Shown here: one piece after another, positions 1 through 10,017 of the stretch
Numbering within the stretch: position 1 is the stretch's first letter
Layout: every line of letters starts with the position of its first letter
Assembly (NCBI GenBank): GCA_032718475.1
Contig: JAUCBJ010005704.1
Coordinates: forward strand, 1 to 28,071
DNA from: Nemertoderma westbladi
Taxonomy: Eukaryota > Xenacoelomorpha > Nemertodermatida > Nemertodermatidae
Length of the DNA stretch: 28,071 nucleotides
Direction: 5' to 3'
The notes under the pieces: generated by a model
Databases searched by the model: none
The model's input: only the letters and a program-made list of their open reading frames with translations
What the model was told of the DNA's origin: nothing
Translations under genes and position numbers: made by a program

Positions 1-11
1 TGGTGGGTTAA

Positions 12-2019
12 ACTGCCAAAGGTCTGAAAGCGCGAACAAGTATTGAGAAAGATATTTTTAAAGATACTAAGTTAAAGAAAGTAAGAGACAACATAGATCC
101 TCAAGAAAGAGAAGCGTTAAATAAATTTAGAAAAACAAACATAAATGATAAGGAATATATTATGAAATTACAAGACAAAGGAAATTCTTTTGTATTCATT
201 GATAAGGAAACAGACAACAAAAAACTAAAAGAGCAAATGGAATGTGGATCATTTAAGAAAGTTGGAAAAGACCCGAGTTTTTCAATTTTAAACCAAATTA
301 CAAACTGGTCTGAAAAATGGAAAGACCTGGGACTAAGCAATAAATGGGTAAATTATATTTTATTGAACTCTGAACCTACACCGGGCACAAATTATCCAAG
401 AATAAAACTACACAAAGAACAGCACCTGCGCGTGTAATAACATCAGGTTGTGGTAGCGCAACAGAAAATCTTTCTCAATTTGTAGAAACATACTGCAAAA
501 AGATAGCTAACACATTACCACATCGGGTAAAAGATACCTCACACATATGCTGGAAATAATAGACGAATTAAATTTACATGAAATTGCAGATAATGATATA
601 TTGATTAGTTTTGATATTATTAATATGTTTCTTTCTATTGACAACAAAAACGGGATCAATATAGTTTCTAATAAATTAAAAGAAAATATACATTTGTTTG
701 ATGTACCTTCTAACTGCATTATTGAAGCATTGGAAATTCGCCTAAAAAACAACGTATCACAGTATCAAAATGAGTTTTGGATACAAACAGACGGCACTGC
801 AATGGGACCCAAAAATTATTGTTCTTACGCTGACATAGTGGCAGGAGATATTGATATAAAAGTAATTAAGAAGAAAAAAAGATACCCTGAATTAAGATGT
901 TGGTTTAGATACAGAGACGATATATTCTCCATATGGCGTGGTTCAAAAAGGCGTCTATTCGAATTCTTTAAGCTATTAAATACATTGGATCCAAAACTTA
1001 AGTTTACACTGGATATAGGTGCTAAATCGTTACACTTTTTAGATCTAAACATAACAATTGAAAATAATCAGTTAACAACATCAGTGTATAGTAAACCTAC
1101 AGATTCACATATATATTTAAATAGTAAATCTGCCTACCCTAAATGCCAAATCAACGGAATTCCTAAAGGAGTTGCCTTAAGGTTGAAAAGAATTAATACA
1201 AAAGATAAAGACTACGTGACTCAAGGTAACGTGTACAAGAACCACCTAATTAAGTGTGGACATAATGCAGATCATGTAAATACAGTCTTTGAAGAAGTTA
1301 GGAACATGCAAAGATCGGAAGCAAGTAATTATAAAGGAAAAAACAAAAGTATTAAAAATCCAACAGTTTTAGTAAAAACTTATAACCCAATGGCTCCAAA
1401 CATTAAAAGACTTATCAGTAAACATTATGGTATATTAGAGTCAAACGAAATGGCAAGGAAAATACTACCTCAAAACGAAATAATTGTTGCATATAAAAGA
1501 AACCCAAACCTAAAAGAACTTCTAGCACCATCCAATCCATACAAACAATTATCATGCATTGATAATCCTGGTTGTTACAATTGTAGCGCTAAAAAGTGTG
1601 ACTGTTGTGAAAATTACTTAATTGAAACCAACCATTTCAAATGTGTAGCTACAGGCAAGACTTTTAAAATAAACAAACGACTAAACTGTTACTCAGAAAA
1701 TGTAGTATATTTAGCTATCTGCATAGAATGCAATTTACAGGGTGTTGGCTCAACAATCAATTTCAAGAAGAGGCTTGGAAATTATAAATCTCATATAAAA
1801 AAAGGTGTGAAAAGTTGCAATATCGGCGTGCATTTCATCGATAAACACAACAAATCCTCCAAAAACTTGAAATTTATTTTGATCGATCAATAATTACCAG
1901 GAAGGGACAACTGCGTAGAAACAATAAAGAAACTAAGAAAATCAGAACGAATTTGGATTGTTATGCTGCTCACTAATCTAAAGGGCTTAAACTCCTTCCA
2001 TGACTACATTCAACAATAA
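12..2019 (+). pseudogene. Penelope-like retroelement RT/GIY-YIG pseudogene
   Basis: A decayed single-ORF retroelement of the Penelope-like class, which pairs a telomerase-related reverse transcriptase with a GIY-YIG nuclease. The N-terminal part is open from 12 (TAA at 9-11) to 437. The frame then shifts near 423-425, where the new frame reads ARVITSG, and again near 545. The main 448-codon frame (547-1893) holds RT motif A SFDIINMF (residues 21-28), GTAMGPKN (83-90), RYRDDIF (121-127) and FLDLNI (164-169). A cysteine cluster (337-354) follows, then a GIY-YIG-like segment, VVYLAIC with GVGST (386-402). A TAA at 1891-1893 interrupts the frame, but the same frame continues to a natural-looking C-terminus at 2017-2019 containing RIWI and KGLN. 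RT-then-nuclease order argues against the permuted Naiad/Chlamys clades. The 5' end is probably outside the window. I see no terminal repeats. Confidence 0.85.
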
Positions 2020-2318
2020 AAACTTTATTATATTAAGTCTAGGTTACCTTAACAACAAACTAAGAATTATGATATTCTATGTAAACAAATTCAAATAAGA
2101 ATAATAACAAATAGATTTGATAAAGGCTATGCAATATAGCCGAAATATCATCTGTAGAATAAAAACATCACTTTTCTTAAATACAAACAGTAGCATTTAT
2201 TTCATTTGTCTTCATATATCTATATATATATATATATAGAAAAAACCCGAACTATCAGTTAGTTACATATACCGGTACTATATACCTTTACCATAAGTTT
2301 CAATTATGTTCTCAATGG
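2020..2318. other. AT-rich spacer, no gene seen
   Basis: This stretch lies between the Penelope-like pseudogene and the minus-strand hAT-like pseudogene. It is AT-rich, has no coding pattern, and holds a TA microsatellite. It probably contains the 3' tails of the two flanking elements, but no terminal motif or target duplication could be recognised. Confidence 0.6.
2221..2238. repeat. (TA)9 microsatellite
   Basis: A perfect TA run, preceded by an imperfect ATATATC tract from 2214. Confidence 0.9.
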
Positions 2319-4437
2319 CTATTTCAGTTTGAAAAATTTCTGGTTGATTGTCTCATGGTTTCGCAAATTAAAAGTCATTAGTCGATCGGCAAGAACATCC
2401 CATTCTCCTTGTATATTACAAAGCAGTAGTTGTTCAGCTTCAACCATCGCTACATCCTTTACTGATGGATACTTCCACTTCAAGTTTGACCCCTTCTTAA
2501 CCCGATCGAGATGCTCTACCAAAAATGTGTTATTGTCAAATACCTTCTGACAATAACCAATATACCAGGTATTACCACTATCTGTTGCCCATAGTGTAAC
2601 ACAAATTTGGTTCACTTCCAAAATGGCTTCCCCCTTTTCTTTATCTCCATCTTCATTGGGTTTTTCTTCCTTCAGGGATGTGTTCCAAATCCGTACTCCC
2701 GACCACATTGCAACTCAATTGTTTTGGCAGCATCATGGCACATTTCTCTAAGTATTTCAGTTTCAACCTCTGATGTAGGCGTTTCAATATTAACATGACG
2801 ATATTTAACAATGTAAGAAGATAAGGTATCCATTGAACCTTTTAGTAAATCATCATATAGAATAGGGAATATATTGCAAAGGTCATCCTGTGTGCAGATT
2901 TCAATGGCATTTAGTAAAGGTAGACTAACTTTATATGTAAAGTAAGCCAAAACACGTAGTTCACTGAAGAGGAGTTCACTGTCTAGAAATAACCTGACAA
3001 TTTCAACATGTTGGTTGCTAAGATGAGTATATATGGTAGAGCATCTAAAATTGATGCACAAGAATAACCCAACTTTGTAAATCTTCTCTCCTGGTAAAGT
3101 GAAATGTGCTTAACTTTATTTTCCCGTTCTAATATATAATCAAACAAATCTGCTTGATTAGTAGAAGAGGCTGACTTATCATGACTTACAAAGTTTATTA
3201 TAGTTTTTATGGCAGACAAAGTAACTGATTTTTCTCCTCTCAAGAATGTTTTTGTGGAAGGATTTGCAGTCTCCAATGCTTCACGAAATTTTACCTTATG
3301 TTCTAATTTCCCTAATGTGGCAATATTTGAACGATCAAGTGCCTCTACGGTATGTGCCTTGCAGAGTAAATGGAGAGGTTTATACTCTGAACCCAGAGCT
3401 ATTGAAATGTCATCTTCAATATGTAAATTTTTACCAACTGCATCAGTCATAATAACAGTGACTTTCTCCCAAAGTGCCTTGGCTGTAATAATGGATTCTT
3501 TTGATGTAACCAATAAGGCCAACCTCTCAAAAGTTTCAACTAGAAGGTTGACAATTTGTTTTCGATCCTCATATGCAAAGAATAGTGGCCTTAAAGAATA
3601 CCTTTGCTTTCCTGAAAAATTGAAAATGATAGCCGGCCAATCGCCATCTATATTGCATCATGAGGTTGTGTCATAATGTAAAGTACACTTGGTATCCTCA
3701 TCAATATTGTGCAGCGCATTGACAGCATCTGCTTCAGCTTGAATAGCCATGAATTGTTTATATTCTGTGATTGTCTTTGGGCTTGGAAGGACATTTTTGT
3801 ATGGGATATAATCCTCCTTCTTTGTTGGTACAGTTCGTTTGGCTACATCTAAGCGCTGCCTCTTTTTATGTGGTCCTTGTTCTTCTTCTATGTCAACTTT
3901 AAAGGCTGACAAACTAGGATCTTTCTCAATCGCTTCCTCCTTTGTTAAATAGAACTGATGGTGATAAAGGGTTTTACAAACGGTTTGAACAGCTATCAAT
4001 GACATTTTTGCTGATAGACCACACTTGACAGATACTTCAACACATGTTGATTTAATTTCATTTGTACAATTTCGGATATTGCGAATTTCAGGACAAATAT
4101 TGATAAGTGTTTCAGTCTTGACTTCTTGGTCCACACCAGTTTTGCTGAATCTAACTAAACCCGAGTGGTGCAAACTAACATCTAAATTTACTTCAATATT
4201 AGAAGTTGATTCAAGATCCCCAGCAGTGCTCTGATCCTCATATATATAGCTAAGCTCCTCCTCAACTTCTAGTTTATCGTTTACTTGTTTCTGAAATGCA
4301 TCATCTTACTTGACTACAAACTACAAATCAATTTCTTCACTCAAGTACATCTTTCTTTCGTTTAACTGATCATAATAGAATTTTTTTCCATCTCATCAAA
4401 TTCCTCTGGATTCGAATCTCTCTTTTTAATGTCAAAA
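2319..4437 (-). pseudogene. hAT-like transposase-family pseudogene, central and C-terminal part
   Basis: This is the larger part of a decayed gene whose first 110 codons lie at 5951-6280, beyond a LINE insertion. The family is one I associate with many copies in marine invertebrates; it has no established function. Visible parts in order: a Glu-rich segment, LHYDTTS (Asp codon 3670-3672), IMTDAVGKN, LHLLCKAHTVE, a long helical stretch, LQCGREYGFG, and a C-terminal beta-rich domain (VTLWATDSG, WYIGY, VEHLDRV, GEWDV). The order Asp, Asp, C-x2-H resembles the RNase H fold of hAT and related transposases; that assignment is inference. Damage: a frameshift in a T7 run at 4381-4387, in-frame stops at 4321-4323, 4306-4308 and 3658-3660, a frameshift near 3015, and another near 2680 where a stretch of the family protein also appears deleted. 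The stop is at 2319-2321. Confidence 0.75.
4424..4436. repeat. Target-site duplication, left copy (13 bp)
   Basis: The sequence ttttaatgtcaaa is repeated exactly at 5938-5950, on the other side of the plus-strand LINE fragment. Removing the insertion plus one copy brings the two parts of the minus-strand hAT-like gene together at NLFDIK. This shows the insertion point directly. Confidence 0.9.
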
Positions 4438-4438
4438 A

Positions 4439-5795
4439 ATGGTCGATGGTCATCGAGTCCTGGGGTCCGTAATAGGGTCCACATCCTACTGTGCTGGGTA
4501 TCTGGAGAAGCGAGTTGATGTCATCTGTCGCCAACTAAAACACCTCAACGATTTCGCAGTGACTGCTCCCCACCCCGCGTACGGATGCCTGGTCCGTGGC
4601 TTACAGCCAAAGGTAAACTTCTTGGCTCGCACCACACCCGGGTTAGTCGGTCACTTGGATCGAGTTGAGGAAACACTCTCCAGCACAGTCATCCCGACAC
4701 TCACTGGCAGATACCCACCCGGCCTTTCGGAACGACAGCTGCTGGCACTCCCTGTGAGGGAGGGGGGGGCTAGCTATAAATCAACCTCAGGATGAGGTGG
4801 AAAGCTATGAGAAGTCGTTGCGACTCTGCGAGCCCCTACGGTGTTCGGACCCAGCCGCTCGTACAACACAGCAGACCATCCTGCGTGAGATCCGCAAGGA
4901 GCAGGATGAGGCTGTGAAGACTCGATGTGCGGCGGTTGATGCTCAACTGTCCGGAGACGCCCTCTACCATCGGACACTGGCGAAGGAGCGTGGAGCGTCA
5001 GCATGGCTCTCGGCCCTACCCATTTCCAGATACAACTTTTCCCTACACAAATCCGCTTTCCGGGATGCGTTGTGTCTGCGATTTGGGTGGGAGCCCCCGA
5101 GGCTGCCCGCCAACTGCTCCTGCGGTGCTGTATTCACCATCTCCCACTCCCTTCACTGCCCTATGGGAGCCTACCCGATCCTGCGGCACAACGAGGTCCG
5201 CGATTTCCTCGCCGAGCTCCTCAGCGAGGTCGCACACGACGTTGAGGTGGAACCCCATCTCCAGCCGATCGAGGGCGAGTCTTTCCGCCTGAGATCTGCT
5301 ACGGTAGACCCGGAGGCCCGTCTGGACGTTGCGGCGAGTGGGCTGTGGGGTGGGCGCTTCGAGCGGGTGTATATCGACGTCAAGGTATTCAACCCTCTGT
5401 GCTCCTCCAATCCTCGCTCCATGGATGCTGCTTACAGCAAACATGAGCGAGAGAAACGGAGGAAGTACGAGGAGAGAATCAATGACATCGAGCACGCCGG
5501 CTTCTCGCCTTTTGTAATTGCTACAACTGGTGGGGCCAGCCGCTCAGCCCACGCGCTCCTCACACGCATTGCGCTCTTACTGTCGGCGAAACGGGATGCT
5601 CCCTACTCGCAGACTCTCTCCCTCATCAGGACTCGGTTGAGTTTCGCCCTCCTCCGTTCCTCCATCATGTGCCTCCGGGGCGCACGGAAGCCGAAGGCTA
5701 GGCTGGCAACGAGACAGACGATGCGGGAGACCGGCGTGAGCGCGGCTGTAGCCGAGGCTGGGATTGCATTAAATAGTTTCAACAATAATTATTAA
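4439..5795 (+). pseudogene. LINE ORF fragment: RT thumb plus CCHC/PD-(D/E)xK endonuclease
   Basis: The C-terminal part of a LINE polyprotein, in two frames. The first (4439-4795) carries LGSVIGS, PHPAYGCLVRGL and LPVREGG, the RT thumb/connection region. The second (from about 4770, with a usable ATG at 4797, to 5795) carries the nuclease. The frame switch lies in a G8 run at 4761-4768; with seven Gs the conserved EGGLAIN would read through, so a one-base indel or homopolymer error explains it. In the 332-residue second frame, CSC at 107-109 with H117/H120 and C121 forms the zinc knuckle. Asp177 in ARLDV and Asp194/Lys196 in YIDVKVFNP form the restriction-like active site. The DNA cleavage residues therefore look intact, but the RT palm is missing, so the copy cannot move by itself. 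Nothing in the sequence suggests a host role. Confidence 0.85.
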
Positions 5796-5869
5796 TTACC
5801 TACAATTTGTTGACATTAATTAATTCATTATGCTGCTTGTTTGTTAATGTTTATTTTATTTGTAATTGA

Positions 5870-5875
5870 AATAAA
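5870..5875 (+). terminator. Polyadenylation signal AATAAA
   Basis: A canonical AATAAA lies 24 nt before the A tail and 75 nt after the LINE stop codon. It marks the 3' end of the inserted retrotransposon transcript. Confidence 0.8.
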
Positions 5876-5890
5876 GAAATTTACTATGTA

Positions 5891-5898
<8 letters not shown>

Positions 5899-5925
<27 letters not shown>
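5899..5925 (+). repeat. Poly(A) tail of the inserted LINE (A27)
   Basis: An uninterrupted run of 27 A follows the LINE 3' UTR, a reverse-transcribed poly(A) tail. Its length suggests a fairly recent insertion, younger than the surrounding pseudogene. Confidence 0.85.
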
Positions 5926-5937
5926 TAATATGCTACA

Positions 5938-5950
5938 TTTTAATGTCAAA
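5938..5950. repeat. Target-site duplication, right copy (13 bp)
   Basis: An exact copy of 4424-4436. It is separated from the A tail by 12 nt of unexplained sequence (taatatgctaca). Confidence 0.9.
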
Positions 5951-6280
5951 TAAATTGGTTGCTTTCTTCCGCCACTCTTGCCGAGAAACTCGTTTATTTT
6001 TCTTGCTTGTAACAACAACCTTTCTATAATATTCCTCAAGTTCCCTTCGTATTTTTTTCTTTATAGCTCTTTCTGTAATTATATGTTGGATTGTAAATGC
6101 TTTCGACCAAATGTCTATTAGTTTTTTTGTATAGGCATGGATGACAGTTTTTCTCAAAGCCTGTTCTTTGCTTTCAACTGGTGACCCGCCAGGTGCCAAC
6201 TCCATGATAGAGGAAACTACATTGTAAGTAGTTGGGAGCTGGTCTTGAAATGCAAAATTGAATTGTGGCACATTACTCAT
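5951..6280 (-). pseudogene. hAT-like transposase-family pseudogene, N-terminal part
   Basis: The start of the same minus-strand gene that resumes at 4437. ATG at 6278-6280 opens MSNVPQFNFAFQDQLP, followed by a basic, helical region (AFTIQHIITERAIKKKIRREL, residues about 61-81) that could bind nucleic acid or form a coiled coil. The frame runs without a stop to NLFDIK, where the LINE inserted; its last codons before the stop at 5933 come from insertion-derived bases. This 110-codon part is undamaged, whereas the part beyond the insertion has many defects. Confidence 0.75.
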
Positions 6281-6956
6281 AATTCAATATCTATTATTAA
6301 ATTAAGTTTACTTACTTATGCCTAATCCCTAACTAGGTCTAGGTTCATCATGCTAAAATGTAGGGGATTGATCATATGTTCAGTAGGCTACAAATTTCAG
6401 GAGGCTACTTATGTTGTCTTGGTATACCAGTCAGTAGGATACTTTAGTGTTGTTGTCTATTCAAGCAATACACCCTCAAACAGTCACAACACAAACTCAA
6501 CATTTAAATTTGCCTCCAGGGTCGAAATACTACAATACACTTGCTGATATATAGGCTACAAAATATAGGAGGCTTCTAATGTTGTCTAAGGTATGGTACC
6601 GGTCCGGTAGGCTACTATAGTCTATTCAGGTACCGGTATTGAAACCCTCAAACAGTCATAATACAAACTCCACATTTAAAATTGCCTCTATGACCAAAAT
6701 ATCATGTTCTTATAATTATTATATACTAGCAATCAACTGATGAATTAGTCTTTATGCTTAGTGTACCAGTACGGTAAGTGCTAAAAATTGGCTAATTCTC
6801 GTATTGGCATATGCTGACTTTGAACTATGTGCAACACTCGAATTTGACTCAAAATTGATTATTTTTCTTAAATTTGTGATCAGTGAAGGTCATTTTTTGA
6901 AATTAGCTGGTATTCATGTTAATCTGAGAATGTGACCTGCTACCTCCTACATAAGT
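6281..6956. other. Upstream flank of the hAT-like gene, no gene seen
   Basis: AT-rich sequence directly upstream of the hAT-like start codon. It may hold the element's 5' end and promoter, but I could not identify terminal inverted repeats. It contains an imperfect 168-bp tandem duplication (separate entry) and several copies of the 8-mer taccggta or close variants. Confidence 0.5.
6385..6720. repeat. Imperfect tandem duplication, period about 168 bp
   Basis: Two diverged direct copies, the first starting at aggctacaaattt (6385) and the second at aggctacaaaata (6553). They share ccctcaaacagtca, acaaactc and catttaaa blocks in the same order. This could be subterminal repeat structure of the hAT-like element. 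Confidence 0.75.
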
Positions 6957-6995
6957 AAGTAAGCGAGCTTAGCATGATGCTAAGCTCGCTTACTT
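6957..6995. repeat. Perfect 39-bp palindrome (19-bp arms)
   Basis: The left arm aagtaagcgagcttagcat (6957-6975) is followed by one G and then its exact reverse complement (6977-6995). It could form a cruciform in DNA or a hairpin in RNA. It sits in non-coding sequence, and ttcgtggctcgct, which follows, resembles the start of the tandem-repeat block at 10018 in reverse complement. Confidence 0.9.
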
Positions 6996-7500
6996 TCGTG
7001 GCTCGCTACACATACAGTTTTATAAACATAGTCTCTACAGTATTAATGTTGGCCGAAAGATTTCTAAATAAAAGTATTATTATTAGATGAGCGTAGGCCT
7101 ACAGTGTAATAATAGTACCCAATACAGTGCATAACTATCATTCATTCAGCTCGCACACCATCTAATATAGCAGAGTGAGTAACATTGTAGCCCTTCCCAT
7201 AGGATGCATTGGGAAAAGCTATTCAGGTGATGGGGTAATAGATTACAAACTAACCCAGTTAATGTTTGCTTACAGTTGGGTTGAAAGAGTGAGTGATTAA
7301 ACTTGGCACAGAAAGGAAATTCTTTTTAGTTGGCCCTATTGAATATCATTACTAGGCCACCTCTACCCATTTTTCATGAGCGCCAGCTGGTGTCTTTATC
7401 ATTGCACCAATAGCGTTTTTCGGTTTATGTCTATTTTTAAAGTCCAGAGGATATGGACGGAGTAGCCAATCATGCTAGGGACTGGGTGTAAACGTTACGC
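6996..7500. other. Spacer, no gene seen
   Basis: No coding pattern or recognisable element lies between the palindrome and the 14-bp minisatellite. Confidence 0.5.
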
Positions 7501-7904
7501 CGACAGCAGACAACTGACAACAGACAACCGACAGCAGAAAACCGACAGCAGACAGCCGACATCAGACAACCTACAGCAGACAACCGATGGTAGACAACCG
7601 ATAGCATCTACCAATAGCAGACAGCCGACAACCTACAGTAGACAACCGACAGCAGTCAACCGACAGCAGACAACCGACAGCAGACAACTCACAGCAGACA
7701 ACCGACAGCAGACAACTGTCTGCTGTCAACCGACAGCAGACAACCAACAGCAGACCACCGAAAGCAGACAACAGACAACCGACAGCAGACAGCAGACAAC
7801 CGACAGCAGACAGCAGACAACCGACAGTAGACCATGACAGCAGACAACCGACTGTAGACAACCAACAGCAAATAACCGACAGCAGACAACCGACAGCAGA
7901 CAAC
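7501..7904. repeat. 14-bp minisatellite (about 29 units)
   Basis: A tandem array of cgacagcagacaac and close variants, with occasional insertions of a few bases. One unit at 7717-7727 is inverted (tgtctgctgtc) and forms a perfect 11-bp hairpin with 7704-7714. The array is open in several frames on both strands only because the unit lacks stop triplets; those frames encode Gln/Thr/Asp-rich or Cys/Leu-rich strings and are not genes. Confidence 0.95.
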
Positions 7905-8067
7905 CCAAAGAAAAACAACTATATCATTATTAAAATAAATTATTTAACCAACGGACTATGTGGAGTAGCACTTCGAATTTATTTTCTACATGTTTCCTGC
8001 TGCATTGTCCCTAAACTGTTTTACCATACGACCCATTTCTTCTATTTCAGACTCCATCCAAGCCTGA
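7905..8067. other. LINE 5' region or spacer
   Basis: Between the minisatellite and the first open codon of the LINE ORF1. It probably includes the LINE 5' UTR. No promoter element can be named. Confidence 0.4.
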
Positions 8068-9218
8068 AACTGGATCTACAAATGCCTTGACATTTATAAA
8101 ATTGCAGATGGCCTAATCAAATTCAACCAACAAAACCGATCTTGCCATCAAACAACAATCCACTGGGATCCGCAGAGCATTCACATACTACTTACTACCT
8201 CTTCATTTGCAAACAACTATGAGATCATTTCGAAATGGATGCACCTTCCCCATAAGAATGCCATCCATAAAATAACAAACATGCCACTAGGTTCACTACT
8301 AACGTTCAGAGATGAAATCTACGAGCAAACAAAGATTCTTATGACACCAATCCATGCTTTTACCCTCAAACTGAAACCAAGAAATTCACAACTTGAGGTT
8401 GCAACAGACATTTTCGAATTAATGAAATCTGTGATAGAGAACAAGCTGGTGGAATCATGCAGACGACGATTAAAATGTCAAGTATCCTCAAGTAATGAAG
8501 TCATTACCCTCGAATTTCTAAAGCAAGATTTCGTGTCAGCTTTATCAACCCTTCAGTCTCGCCTTTGTCAAACAGACCATGAGCTTCTGAAAGTAACACA
8601 GGAACACAAAAAAATGCAAGAAGAACTTCAATACGAACGCCATCAACGAATGCTAATTCAAGCTGAGCTAGAAAAATTACATGACAGTGCACACATCCAA
8701 AATAGCCAATTGTCCAACAACAGGTTAGGTTAAGGGATGCAAATACCAATATCAATACGATGATTACAAAAACAGATAAAAGAAAGACCAATAAAACAAA
8801 GGCTGTAGAGGAAGAAGTTGAATATATCGTGACTGATGAATGGCCTATGCAAAGCAAACATTATGAAAAAGATTGGAAGAAAATATCTCAGAAAAGAACA
8901 TCAAAATCTCCCAGGGTACCATCAAAACATATACACTCTCAATTACATTTATCTAACAAGTTCCATCTTCTAAACGAGGAATCAATGAATACTATAAGCA
9001 GTCCTTCAGATGTAAGAAGAAACAGAACCCCTTCTAAAATCAGGTCACAAGCTTGTCAAAACTTAAGACAGAACTACATTCAATCAAAGGAACCCACATC
9101 AATAAACCATCGAGAATATAATAACTCCACAAAGATGCCGTACAAATACAATCAAGACAGATCAAAGGATAAAAGATACCAGCTATTCTTTATCTCTTTC
9201 ATGAATGAAAAGCAATGA
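8068..9218 (+). pseudogene. LINE ORF1-like, coiled-coil protein (two frames)
   Basis: The open frame runs from 8068 (TGA at 8065-8067) to 8733, with the first ATG at 8239. Its C-terminal half (about residues 95-150 from that ATG) is a strongly predicted coiled coil, rich in Leu, Glu, Gln and Lys (STLQSRLCQTDHELLKVTQ, MLIQAELEKLHDS). A second open frame (8760-9218) follows with a 26-nt gap in another phase. It encodes a very basic, Ser/Asn/Lys-rich protein with no known motif, and may be the frameshifted tail of the same ORF1 or a separate small ORF. The position directly before an APE-RT ORF suggests an RNA-binding ORF1p. No zinc knuckle or RRM was recognised. Confidence 0.5.
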
Positions 9219-9414
9219 ACATGAAACAGATCTGGAAAGTTATCTCAGTTCCAAGGGAATTAAAGCTCAGAGGATTACAACAAGAATACGACAAGGTATA
9301 AAAAAATGAAGTTTTCAATAGACCAGTCACATTATAAACAGCTGTGCTCAAGTGACTTCTGGCCAATAGGAGTAAGGGGTTGTTTATGGCAAGATAGGGC
9401 CAGTTGTTACCATA

Positions 9415-10017
9415 TTGATTCATCACATAGCAATACCTCTTCATCGATCAATCACTTTCAAGCACAACGTATTTGACACTTATGATAAGGAGCAAAGCGT
9501 TCCAAACAATGGAACTACTAGGACACTAAAACAAACTGAGAAAAGTATGAATTGGAAGCCAGATGCAAATCATAATCTAGACAAAACGTGTAGAATAGCC
9601 TCATTCAACTGTCATGGACTAATCAATAATTCTGATTATATCAAGATGCTTCTCAACTCATGTGATATATTAGGCTTACAAGAGCATTGGCTAGACCCTA
9701 TGGAAGCCAAATTCATTCTGGGGAACAACACACCCAACTCATCTATTCTTGATAGTAATTTCATATGTTTCTATGAAACATCCCAGAGCAAAATATCTGC
9801 ACCTAGAGGAAAGGGTGGAGTTGCTCTTTACCTGAGAAACTCTTTAGTGAAGGACTGCACAAAGCTTTCAACAGGATCTAATAATATTGTGTCTGCATAT
9901 GTCACTTTTAAGGTGATGAGACAAACGATTCTTTTCATCTCAGGATATGCTCCCGATGTCTCTAAAGGTAGCGCTGCATATAATGAATTCTTAGGAAATA
10001 TTGGAAGTTTATTGTGG
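9415..10017 (+). pseudogene. LINE ORF2, N-terminal half of APE endonuclease
   Basis: An exonuclease-endonuclease-phosphatase domain that nicks target DNA for LINE insertion. From the ATG at 9415, FNCHG (64-68) gives the metal-site Asn, LQEHW (89-93) the catalytic Glu, RGKGGVALYLR (131-141) a conserved core strand and SGYAP (176-180) the next motif. Homology stops at residue 201 (SLLW). The following codons read into the inserted repeat block and encode a meaningless Arg-rich tail. The true start may be the Met at 9547 (MNWKPD). The second half of the domain is found 1.5 kb downstream. Confidence 0.8.

Larger units (their letters stand above)
4437..5937 (+). mobile_element. 5'-truncated non-LTR retrotransposon with restriction-like endonuclease (R2-group-like)
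   Basis: A 1.5-kb insertion, clearly richer in GC than its surroundings, that keeps only the RT thumb/connection region and the C-terminal endonuclease of a LINE. It has a polyadenylation signal, a 27-A tail and a 13-bp target duplication, the signature of target-primed reverse transcription with 5' truncation. The 12 nt at 5926-5937 lie between the A tail and the right duplication and belong to neither. The clade is uncertain: the CxC-H-C knuckle plus PD-(D/E)xK nuclease places it with restriction-like-endonuclease LINEs (R2, HERO or relatives), but the diagnostic RT core is absent. Confidence 0.85.

Noticed and set aside
5-30. A 16-base exact match (gccaaaggtctgaaag) between the window start and 10425-10440
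   Set aside because: One is in Penelope-like coding sequence and the other in a tandem monomer. Nothing else around them matches, so chance is enough.
7472-7918. Long open frames on both strands through the 14-bp minisatellite
   Set aside because: The repeat unit lacks stop triplets. The peptides are simple repeats with no domain.
8030-8050. A polypyrimidine tract ending in AG just before ORF1, like a 3' splice site
   Set aside because: No matching donor or host exon is visible, and the downstream coding belongs to a LINE.
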